From assembly GCA_964528845.1 (NCBI GenBank), contig CAZGVE010000005.1:66433-130432 (forward strand): a DNA stretch of 64,000 bases, written 5' to 3'. The translations under genes and the position numbers were made by a program. The DNA comes from FEN-1191 sp964528845. Lineage in GTDB: Bacteria; Pseudomonadota; Gammaproteobacteria; Steroidobacterales; Steroidobacteraceae. Below are positions 34,699-42,122 of the stretch, piece by piece. The stretch's first letter is position 1; every line of letters begins with the position of its first letter. The notes under the pieces were generated by a model, which saw nothing but the letters and a program-made list of their open reading frames with translations, was not told the DNA's origin and ran no database searches.

Positions 34699-36168
34699 TC
34701 AGTGCGCCTGACTCAGACGCTTCATCAGCTGGTAGGTGAATTCGACGCTGGAATAGAAATCCCCGATCTCGTGGCGCTCATCGCGACCGTGCATCCGGAT
34801 GTCGTGGATGTCATTCCACGACCCCCCGATACCGTAACTCGGTATGCCGGCCTGGCGGGTGAAGATCGAATCGCTGGCTCCCGCGGCCATATCCGGGATC
34901 ACCGTGACGCCCGGCCACATCGAATGCACCACCTGCGTGACGCTTGCCATCAGGCCCGCATCCAGCGGCGATTCGCCAGCGCTCACCACCAGGCCCGGTG
35001 TCTTGACCGTAATGGCCGGGTCGGCGATGGCCGTTTCGATCGCGGCCCTGGTGCCCTCCACCGACTCATCCGGCATCAGGCGGCACTGCACGGTCGCCGT
35101 GGCCCGCTGTGCCAGCGCGTTTTCCTGATGCCCTGCCGAGAGCATCGTCGCCACGCAGGTGGTATGCAGTATCGCGTTGAACGGCGGATCGGCCGCCAGG
35201 CGCTTCGCGGCGACCGGATCGAAGGTCGGTCCGGCGAGAGCGAGCATATCGGCGCGGCGCTGGCCGGTCTGCGTCAGCGCGGTCCTGGCAAAATACAGGC
35301 GCGTGGTCGCGTTGGTCTTGAACGGAAAGACATGGCGCGACAGCCGCACGAGCCCATTTGCGAGCTGGTAGATCGCGTTGTCGGACCGGGGTTCGGAGGA
35401 ATGACCGCCCTTGTTGGTGGTCTCGAGGCTGAAGGTCGCGTAGATCTTCTCAGAGGTCTCGATCCCGAAGTCCAGGCGCCTGCCATGATCGATTTCCCCC
35501 GATCCGCCGTCCGCATTGATCGCGAGCGCGGCATCGATCAGCGGCCGGTGCTCACGTACCAGGTACCACATGCCATCCTGGTCGGTACCCACTTCCTCAT
35601 CGGCCGTGAACGCGGCGATGATATCGCGGTCGGGAACGTATCCCTCCTGCTTCAGCCGGATCAGCGCGGCGGCCATGGCGGCATCTCCATCCTTCATGTC
35701 GGTCGTGCCGCGGCCATAGAAATACCCGTCCTGCTCCGTCAGCTGGAACGGTGGTAGCGACCAGTCCTCGGGCCTGGCGTCGACTACGTCCAGATGGCCG
35801 TTCCAGAGTATCGGCCTGGCCTTTGCGTTTCCTGCAAGCCGGACCACCAGGTTCACCTGGTTCGGGTAGCGCGCATCGGCCAGCACCTGAAGCGTGGAAT
35901 CGTCAAACCCGGCATCGCGGAAATGGCGCAGCAGTATGTCGACCGCTCCTCGGGTACCGATATCGTGCACCGAGCGCACCGCGACGATCTCTTTCAGGAT
36001 GTCGAGCGCGAGCCGCTGGTTGTCGGCGGGCGGCATCGGTGCGGGCGGGGGTGCCGCGGCCGGTGCCCCGGACGCTATCGCTGCAGCTGGGGCAGCGGCC
36101 ATCGCTGGCGAGATTGCTGCCGCCAGCACCAGGGTCATGACGACCCGCAACATGTTGCGCGCGAGCAT
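34699..36168 (-). CDS. Secreted M20 family peptidase (carboxypeptidase-like)
   Basis: 489 residues with a signal peptide (residues 1-25) and a Pro/Ala-rich linker. Metal ligands are seen in NGHLDVVDARPEDW, GRGTTDMKDGDAA (bridging Asp), FTADEEVGTDQDG (catalytic Glu plus ligand Glu), and IHDIRMHGRDER near the C-terminus. The dimerisation domain carries ETTNKGGHSSEPRSDNA. Such enzymes cleave small peptides or acylated amino acids in the periplasm. It converges on the MBL-fold gene with a 13-base gap. Confidence 0.9.
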   Translation of the reverse strand: MLARNMLRVVMTLVLAAAISPAMAAAPAAAIASGAPAAAPPPAPMPPADNQRLALDILKEIVAVRSVHDIGTRGAVDILLRHFRDAGFDDSTLQVLADARYPNQVNLVVRLAGNAKARPILWNGHLDVVDARPEDWSLPPFQLTEQDGYFYGRGTTDMKDGDAAMAAALIRLKQEGYVPDRDIIAAFTADEEVGTDQDGMWYLVREHRPLIDAALAINADGGSGEIDHGRRLDFGIETSEKIYATFSLETTNKGGHSSEPRSDNAIYQLANGLVRLSRHVFPFKTNATTRLYFARTALTQTGQRRADMLALAGPTFDPVAAKRLAADPPFNAILHTTCVATMLSAGHQENALAQRATATVQCRLMPDESVEGTRAAIETAIADPAITVKTPGLVVSAGESPLDAGLMASVTQVVHSMWPGVTVIPDMAAGASDSIFTRQAGIPSYGIGGSWNDIHDIRMHGRDERHEIGDFYSSVEFTYQLMKRLSQAH

Positions 36169-36188
36169 AGGTTTCCATTGCCTCCCAG

Positions 36189-36326
36189 CTAGCCTACCGG
36201 AGTCGCACCGCCGAGCAGCTGCAGGAAGCGCTGGCGTTCGATGTTTCCACCGCTGAGGATCACCGCGAGCTCGTCCAGGCCCGCGGCAAATCCGGCTGCC
36301 GTCACCCGCGCCCCGCGTTCGGGCGT
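36189..36326 (-). pseudogene. C-terminal remnant of a PLP-dependent threonine dehydratase-like gene
   Basis: About 45 codons in frame before a TAG (36189-36191): the translation runs ERGARVTAAGFAAGLDEL, then AVILSGGNIERQRF, then LQLLGG. The block VILSGGN is the C-terminal part of fold-type II PLP dehydratases. There is no start codon context or upstream half: the frame is closed by the stop of the YdjM-like gene. It looks like the stump left after a deletion. Confidence 0.5.
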
Positions 36327-36992
36327 TCAGGCACGGCTCTCTCTCGTGCGATCCAGCGCCCATGCCATGCCGGCGCACAGCGCATAGGCGAACAGTCCCA
36401 GGCCGCAGAAGGACAGCGCATCGCGCGGCGGTGCACCGAACCAGTTGATCGTCTGCAGGATCAGCAGCACCGCGAGCACGATCCAAGGTGAGCGCGCACC
36501 CCAGGTCCCGCGCGCGCGCGTCGAGGCCAGGTACACGGCGAAGCCGGCGAGCGTCAGGGCCAGCTCCAGCGGCATGGCTATCCTCGGCTGGTCCCACAAT
36601 CCGAATCCGAGCTTCGGTGGTCCATCGCCCAGCAACCCAAGGTCCTGCCGGTGCACCAGCAAGTCCACCGGCCAATGGGAAAACACCAGCACCGCTATCA
36701 CGACTCCCACGACCCATCGGCGTGCCGGAGCGACCCAGCAAGCCGCCGCGATTCCCGCTGCCAGCGCCCAGAGGATCGCCGCGAGCAGGCTGTGCGTGAA
36801 CGGCATGTAGTAGAGATCGAACGGCATGATTCCCGTCAGCGTGGCGTCGAAGCGCCATTTCTCGACGCCGATCCAGGCCAGCGAGAAAAATCCGATGTCG
36901 ATCAGCTGCACGGCGATGAAGCCCGCGGCGAGGCTCGGTGACCTGCGCACGGCCTTGGAGGCCAGCGCCAGCGAATAGTGGCCTATGAACAT
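36327..36992 (-). CDS. YdjM-like membrane-bound metal-dependent hydrolase family protein
   Basis: 221 residues from the ATG at 36992, with about 5-6 membrane segments. The conserved His/Asp positions of the YdjM/DUF457 group are present: MFIGHYS, PFTHSLLA and FSHWPVDLLVHR. The family is named for a predicted metal hydrolase activity that is not well proven. It ends where the dehydratase remnant begins. Confidence 0.75.
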   Translation of the reverse strand: MFIGHYSLALASKAVRRSPSLAAGFIAVQLIDIGFFSLAWIGVEKWRFDATLTGIMPFDLYYMPFTHSLLAAILWALAAGIAAACWVAPARRWVVGVVIAVLVFSHWPVDLLVHRQDLGLLGDGPPKLGFGLWDQPRIAMPLELALTLAGFAVYLASTRARGTWGARSPWIVLAVLLILQTINWFGAPPRDALSFCGLGLFAYALCAGMAWALDRTRESRA

Positions 36993-37075
36993 GCCGCGCT
37001 CCCTTGTGAATGGATGCCCGCCCCTTAAGCGGGCAATCACCGCAGTGGACTAGTGTAGGGGATCGGCGGCCGCAT

Positions 37076-38419
37076 TCAATCCGCTGCCGCCCGCAGGATC
37101 GCTGCGAGGCTGCGCTCCACATCCGATTCCGTCGTGGCCCATGAGGACACGCTGATGCGCATCGCCGTGTGTCCCTGCCAGATCGTGCCGCCGCACCAGC
37201 AGGTACCCTCCCGCTGGACGCGCGCGATCACTTCCTGGGTCCGCTGCGCGCTGCCGAAGCAGACCAGGACCTGATTGAGCACGACGTCGTTCAGCACGCG
37301 ATGACCAGCGCGCTGCAGTTCCGCGGCGAACCGGCCCGCATGGCCACAGGTGCGTTCGATCAGGTCGGCCAGGCCCTGGCGGCCCAGCTGGCGCAGTGCG
37401 GCCCACACCTCGACGCCGCGTGCGCGGCGCGAGAAATCCGGCGTGTAGTGATAGGGGACGCGCTGTTCCTGCTGCGACAGATACGCCCCGCCGATCGACA
37501 TCGCGGCGCGCAGCGCATCGGCATCGCGCGTGAACACGAGACCGCTGTCATACGGGACATTGAGCCATTTGTGCGCGTCGGTGGCCCAGGAATCGGCCTG
37601 TTCCAGCCCGCGGACCAGGTGCGCGCGCGCCGGAGCCGCCGCGGCCCAGAGGCCGAAGGCGCCATCGACATGCACCCAGGCGCGCTGCGCGCGGGCACGC
37701 TCGCAGATCTGCGCGATCGGATCGCAGGCGCCGGTATTCACGTTGCCGGCCTGGACGCAGACGATCGTGCGCTCATTGACGGCTGGGAATGCATCGAGTC
37801 GCATGCGCCCCTGTGCATCGACGGGCACCCGCAGTACCCGATCGCGCCCGAGCCCGACCATGCCGAGTGCCTTCTGCACGCTCGCATGGACTTCCTCGCC
37901 GACCACCACCGTCAGCGGCGGGGCGCCGAACAGGCCCTGCGCCTCGGCATCCCATCCTGCGCGTCGCAGCAGCGCATGGCGGGCGGCCGCGAGTGCGGAA
38001 AAATTGGCAGTCGTGGCGCAGGTGACGAACCCGCCCGCACACTGCGCGGGCAGCTGGAAGATCTCCCGCATCCAATGCAGTGCGATGGCTTCGAGGGCGG
38101 CATTGGCCGGCGCGGTCACGACCAGTCCGGCGTTCTGGTCCCAGGCCGTGGCCAGCCAGTTCGCTGCAACCGTGACCGGCAGCGCCCCGCCGATCACGAA
38201 GCCGAAGAACCGCCCTCCGGCAGACGCCATCGTGGCGGGCGAGCCGATTTCATCCAGCTCTGCGAGCACGGCTGCGGCGCTGGTGGAGTGTTCGGGAAAG
38301 GCCCGCTCGAAGCCGGCCAGCGCAGCCAGCGCCGCTGGCGCCGGGCTGACCGTCCGCGCGTCCAGCGCGGCAAGATAGCGGCCGGCGCGCGCCGCAGCGT
38401 CGTCGAGCAGCTCGCTCAT
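37076..38419 (-). CDS. PLP-dependent group II decarboxylase-like enzyme
   Basis: 447 residues of the aromatic amino acid/glutamate decarboxylase fold. The PLP Lys lies in DSWATDAHKWLNVPYDSG, and the pyridine-binding Asp in WVHVDGAFGLW. GGFVTCATTANFSALAAARHALL is the phosphate-binding region. No signal peptide. Substrates of this group include tyrosine, tryptophan, DOPA or glutamate, and the exact one cannot be told. A secreted cupin gene lies 11 bases upstream, probably in the same transcript. Confidence 0.87.
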   Translation of the reverse strand: MSELLDDAAARAGRYLAALDARTVSPAPAALAALAGFERAFPEHSTSAAAVLAELDEIGSPATMASAGGRFFGFVIGGALPVTVAANWLATAWDQNAGLVVTAPANAALEAIALHWMREIFQLPAQCAGGFVTCATTANFSALAAARHALLRRAGWDAEAQGLFGAPPLTVVVGEEVHASVQKALGMVGLGRDRVLRVPVDAQGRMRLDAFPAVNERTIVCVQAGNVNTGACDPIAQICERARAQRAWVHVDGAFGLWAAAAPARAHLVRGLEQADSWATDAHKWLNVPYDSGLVFTRDADALRAAMSIGGAYLSQQEQRVPYHYTPDFSRRARGVEVWAALRQLGRQGLADLIERTCGHAGRFAAELQRAGHRVLNDVVLNQVLVCFGSAQRTQEVIARVQREGTCWCGGTIWQGHTAMRISVSSWATTESDVERSLAAILRAAAD

Positions 38420-38430
38420 CGAGCCGCGCG

Positions 38431-38910
38431 CTACACCCGCTGCTTGAACACGACGTAGTTCAGGTCTTTGCCAGGCGCTGCGTCGAATTTATGCGGTACG
38501 CCCGCCGGAATGATCATGAAGTCTCCGGGATGCAGCGCGTGCGTCGTGGCGCCCGTCTGGGCGTCGCCACGCAGTTCGCCGGGGGAGGATTCCTTCAGGT
38601 TGCTGACGGTGCCCCCGAGCGTCAGGACGCCCTCGCCGGACAGCACCGTGATCTGGTCTTCGAAGTGCGTATGCTGTTCGACCATGTTGCCGTGGTCGAG
38701 GCGCTTGACGAATTCGGTGTAAAAGTTCTCATGATCATTGATCACGTCGGCGGCATAGACCCGGTTTGGCTCCGGTGTGGACAGGGCCTTCACCAGCTCC
38801 TGATGCGTGATGAACTTGAATCCATCGGCCGGCGTCGCGCGCAGGGTAGTCTGTGGAAGTGCCGGCGCAGCGACCAGCAGCGCAGCGATGGCGATCAGTT
38901 GAGTGCGCAT
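38431..38910 (-). CDS. Small secreted cupin
   Basis: 159 residues from the ATG at 38910, supported by AAGGAG 8 bases upstream. Signal peptide residues 1-20. The cupin motifs are more complete than in its relatives: VEQHTHFEDQITVLSGEGVLTLGG and PGDFMIIPAGVPHKF, with two His plus Glu for a metal. It is the first gene of a pair with the PLP decarboxylase. Confidence 0.84.
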   Translation of the reverse strand: MRTQLIAIAALLVAAPALPQTTLRATPADGFKFITHQELVKALSTPEPNRVYAADVINDHENFYTEFVKRLDHGNMVEQHTHFEDQITVLSGEGVLTLGGTVSNLKESSPGELRGDAQTGATTHALHPGDFMIIPAGVPHKFDAAPGKDLNYVVFKQRV

Positions 38911-38987
38911 GGAATTCGCTCCTTGTTGTTCTTCGGTGGCAAAGCGCGAGTCTACCCGAGAGCGCCACGACACGCTGCGGAGCTGCT

Positions 38988-39046
38988 AAATTAGTGTTTC
39001 TTATACATATGCTTAGAGAATATTCTTTATATAAAATCTATACGGC
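38988..39046 (+). promoter_or_regulatory. AT-rich island covering the promoter/start of the zinc peptidase gene
   Basis: About 59 bases, roughly three quarters A+T, in a window that is otherwise very GC-rich. It contains TATACAT, TATATAAAAT and a 10-bp palindrome AGAATATTCT (39017-39026). It may be a promoter, in which case the true start of the peptidase gene is the in-frame TTG near 39048 and not the ATG at 39009. Confidence 0.4.
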
Positions 39047-39935
39047 CTTGCCGGGGCGCGGTTGGCGTCATGCCGGCCGGGCAGGAGTCGCGCTCGCCGG
39101 CCTGCTGTGGGTGGCCGTGGCTGCACCTGCGGCTACGGCTNNNNNNNNNNNNNNNNNNNNNNNNNNNNNNNNNNNNNNNNNNNNNNNNNNNNNNNNNNNN
39201 NNNNNNNNNNNNNNNNNNNNNNNNNNNNNNNNNNNNNNNNCGGCTACGGCTGCGATGGGCGCAGCTGGCGCTGCGGATGCTTCAGCGGCGCGTATCGAGT
39301 CGGCACGCCGGTGGTACCAGAACGTCGAGGCATTCTGGACCGTGGAGATTGCCGCACTCGGCGGCCAGTACCAGGGCGCGACGCTGCTCTTCTATGAGTC
39401 ACCGCTGGACCGCGGCTGTGACGTTGCAGGTCCGCTGCGCGGCCCGTTCTACTGTCCGGCCGCCGCAACGGTGTACCTCGACCAGGCGTACCTGCAGCGC
39501 CTCGCGGGAGCCACCACGGACAGTACGCGCGCGGCGCTCGGATACGTCGTGGCCCATGAGCTCGCCCATCATATCCAGGGGCTCGTGGGCACTACCCTGC
39601 TCGTCGACCAAGCCCGGTCCCGCAGCACGCGCGCCCTCGCGACCCGCACCCTGACGACCTACGAGCTGCAGGCTGACTGCTACGCCGGCCTGTGGCTGCG
39701 CTGGGCGGGGCAGCGTGGCAACCTCGTCGCGCCGCCCGACCCAGCAGGATTGCTGGACGCCATCGCGGCGATCAGCCCGCGAAGCGACGCCAGTCGCACA
39801 GTGCCGGGACCGTGGCTCGATCCACTGACCCATGGCACGCGGGCGCAGCGTCTCAAATGGTTGCAGGTGGGCCTCGACAGCGGCGACTTCAACGCCTGCG
39901 ATACCTTCAGTGCCGAGGCCGCCGGCAAGCTGTAG
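39009..39935 (+). CDS. YpfJ-like neutral zinc metallopeptidase (assembly gap inside)
   Basis: The zinc motif is HELAHH in VVAHELAHHIQGL, with the third ligand area in YELQADCYAGLWL, as in the YpfJ/putative neutral zinc metallopeptidase family. Length after removing the gap fits a secreted or membrane-anchored form with a hydrophobic N-terminus (VALAGLLWVAVAAPA). The 100-N run lies in an Ala/Thr-rich stretch after the signal segment; an 11-bp repeat on both sides keeps the frame when collapsed. The start is uncertain because of the AT-rich stretch. Confidence 0.8.
   Translation: MLREYSLYKIYTALPGRGWRHAGRAGVALAGLLWVAVAAPAATAXXXXXXXXXXXXXXXXXXXXXXXXXXXXXXXXXXATAAMGAAGAADASAARIESARRWYQNVEAFWTVEIAALGGQYQGATLLFYESPLDRGCDVAGPLRGPFYCPAAATVYLDQAYLQRLAGATTDSTRAALGYVVAHELAHHIQGLVGTTLLVDQARSRSTRALATRTLTTYELQADCYAGLWLRWAGQRGNLVAPPDPAGLLDAIAAISPRSDASRTVPGPWLDPLTHGTRAQRLKWLQVGLDSGDFNACDTFSAEAAGKL
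39141..39240. other. Assembly gap (100 N) with 11-bp identical flanks
   Basis: CGGCTACGGCT occurs directly before and directly after the run of N. Joining on that repeat keeps the reading frame of the zinc peptidase, so the true gap may be nil. A short tandem repeat of Ala/Thr codons could also have been lost here. Confidence 0.7.
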
Positions 39936-39964
39936 CGGCGGGAGTCGAGTGGCCAGCTGCTATC

Positions 39965-42089
39965 ATGCTTGAAATGTCCTCGCCCCTGCCCCTGCCGTTC
40001 CTGCGCCACGTGACACGCGAGCAGCTCCTGCACGCGCTGTACGAGGCCGCCGAGCTCGAGCACAACCTGATGTGCACCTATCTCTATGCGGCCTTCAGCC
40101 TGAAGTCCGACATCGGGGAGGACTTGAGCGCGAGTGAGGCCGAAGCCACGGCACGCTGGCACCGCGAGATCGTATCGGTCGCGATCGACGAGATGAGCCA
40201 CCTGACGGCCGTCTGGAACATCACGTCCGCGCTCGGCGGCATGCCGCGATTCGGTCGCACCAATTTCCCGCTCGACGCCGGGTATCTGCCGGCCAGCGTG
40301 ACGGTGCGTCTCGCACCATTCAGCGAGGCCGTCCTGCAGCACTTCATTTTCCTGGAGCGACCGCACGGATCGGGCGAGCCCGAAGGCGAAGGATTCGCGC
40401 CCGAGCGCATGTTCGAGCGCGGCGCACCGGCGCCCCGCCTGACACCGATGGGCATCGACTATTCGACAGTGGGCGAGTTCTACGTCGCGCTGGCTGCGGG
40501 TCTGCGCGCGTTCGCGGAACGGATCGGCGAGTCCGCCGCCTTTTGCGGCGACCCGGCGCAGCAGCTCTCGGCGCAGCAGATCGATCTGCCCGGCGCGCAG
40601 CGTGTGATCTGCCTGAAGACGGCGCTGGCCGCCTTCGACTCGATCGTTCGGCAGGGAGAAGGCGCGCCGGGCAGCTCGGCCGGATCGCATTTCGAGCGCT
40701 TCACTACGATCCGCGCCGAATTCCGGGCCCTCAAGCTGGCTAATCCGGCGTTCGCGCCGAGTCATCCGGCCGCCACCAATCCAGTGCTGCGCCGTCCGCC
40801 GCGCCCGGAGGGCCGCGTCTGGATCGAACACGAGCCGGCAATCGCAGTGGTGGATCTGGCCAACGCTTCCTATGGGCTGATGCTGCGGCTGCTGGCCTAC
40901 TCATACGCGCTGGCCGCGCCGGATTCGGACAAGGCGCTGGCGGTGGATTTAGGGTTAGGTCTCATGCGCCTCGTCGCGCTGCTCGGTGAGCAGGCGGCGC
41001 GATTGCCGGCGGGTCCCTCCAATCCCTCCTGCAATGCTGGCATGTCCTTCACGACGCTGCGGGACGCTGCAGCCCTGCCCCCTGGACCGGGTGCTCGCAG
41101 GTTCTTCATTGAACGCCTGACGGAACTCGCCGAGGCTGCGAGCGCGCTGGCCATCGGGGGCGGCGCACGACTGCAGACCGTCGCACGCGGATTCGTCGCA
41201 CTCAGGGATCAGGCGGGCCGCCAGCTCCAGCTTTCTAGCACCCCCTCGGCGGCCGCAACGGCGACGACGGTGCCGNNNNNNNNNNNNNNNNNNNNNNNNN
41301 NNNNNNNNNNNNNNNNNNNNNNNNNNNNNNNNNNNNNNNNNNNNNNNNNNNNNNNNNNNNNNNNNNNNNNNNNNNACGCCAACGCCGACGCCAACGCCCG
41401 TGGCTGTGCCGACGGCAGCCGAATCACCCGCTGCGACTCGCGACGGCGTCGCGACGGATGGCGTCGAGACCGTCGAGGGACGCGCGCTCACGCTGCTGTT
41501 CGAGGCGCGCCGCTGCATCCATTCGCGCTTCTGCGTGACTGGCGCACCGACCGTTTTCCTCGCCAATGTGCAGGGGCCGTGGATCCATCCCGATGCGATC
41601 GACGTCGAGCGGCTCGCCGCGATCGCACAAGAATGCCCCTCCGGCGCGATTCGCTATCGGCGCAAGGACGGCCGTCCCGACGAGACCGCGCCGCCCGTGA
41701 ATCTCGCGGCGATACGCGAAGCCGGTCCCTACGCGTTTCGCGGCCAGCTACGCCTGGACGGCGTGGCCGCCGGATTTCGGGCGACGCTGTGCCGCTGTGG
41801 AGCATCGAAGCACAAGCCATACTGCGATGGTTCGCACCACGAGGTCGGATTTGCGGCCAGCGGTGAGCCGACCAGCGGCCCCACCGACATGCTGCCGGTG
41901 CGCGATGGCGTGCTGGCCATAAATCCGCAGCCGGATGGACCACTGCAGGTGCGCGGCAATCTGGAGATCACGAGCGGCACCGGGCGCGTCGTCGCGCGCG
42001 TGACCGCGACGCGACTATGCCGCTGCGGCGGCAGCGCGAACAAGCCGTTCTGCGACGGCACGCACGCGCGGATCGGGTTCCGGTCGTAG
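39965..42089 (+). CDS. Ferritin-like / 4Fe-4S (Fer4_19) / double CDGSH fusion protein (assembly gap in linker)
   Basis: N-terminal ~250 residues are a ferritin-like domain: LEHNLMCTYLYAAF and IVSVAIDEMSHLTAVWN hold the Glu and His of a di-iron site. More helical sequence follows, then a Thr/Pro linker broken by 100 N. After the gap the frame continues TPTPTPTPVAVPTAAE, then a Fer4_19-type domain (RCIHSRFC, CPSGAIRY), then two CDGSH clusters (CRCGASKHKPYCDGSH and CRCGGSANKPFCDGTH). The parts before and after the gap are in different frames only because the N count is arbitrary. Likely an iron-sulfur redox or iron-handling protein; the partner is unknown. Confidence 0.8.
41276..41375. other. 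Assembly gap (100 N) in a Thr/Pro repeat linker
   Basis: The bases after the run are a short tandem repeat, ACGCCAACGCCG (Thr-Pro codons). No flank overlap is visible. The assembler probably broke in a longer repeat, so the true linker length is unknown, and the two halves do not share a frame across exactly 100 N. Confidence 0.85.
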
Positions 42090-42122
42090 GGTTGCCGGAC
42101 CGAAGGTCGGAAGGCAGCGGCC

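Noticed and set aside
41376..41399. Short tandem repeat as a mobile-element boundary
   Set aside because: It is a Thr-Pro coding linker that continues in frame into the Fer4_19 domain.
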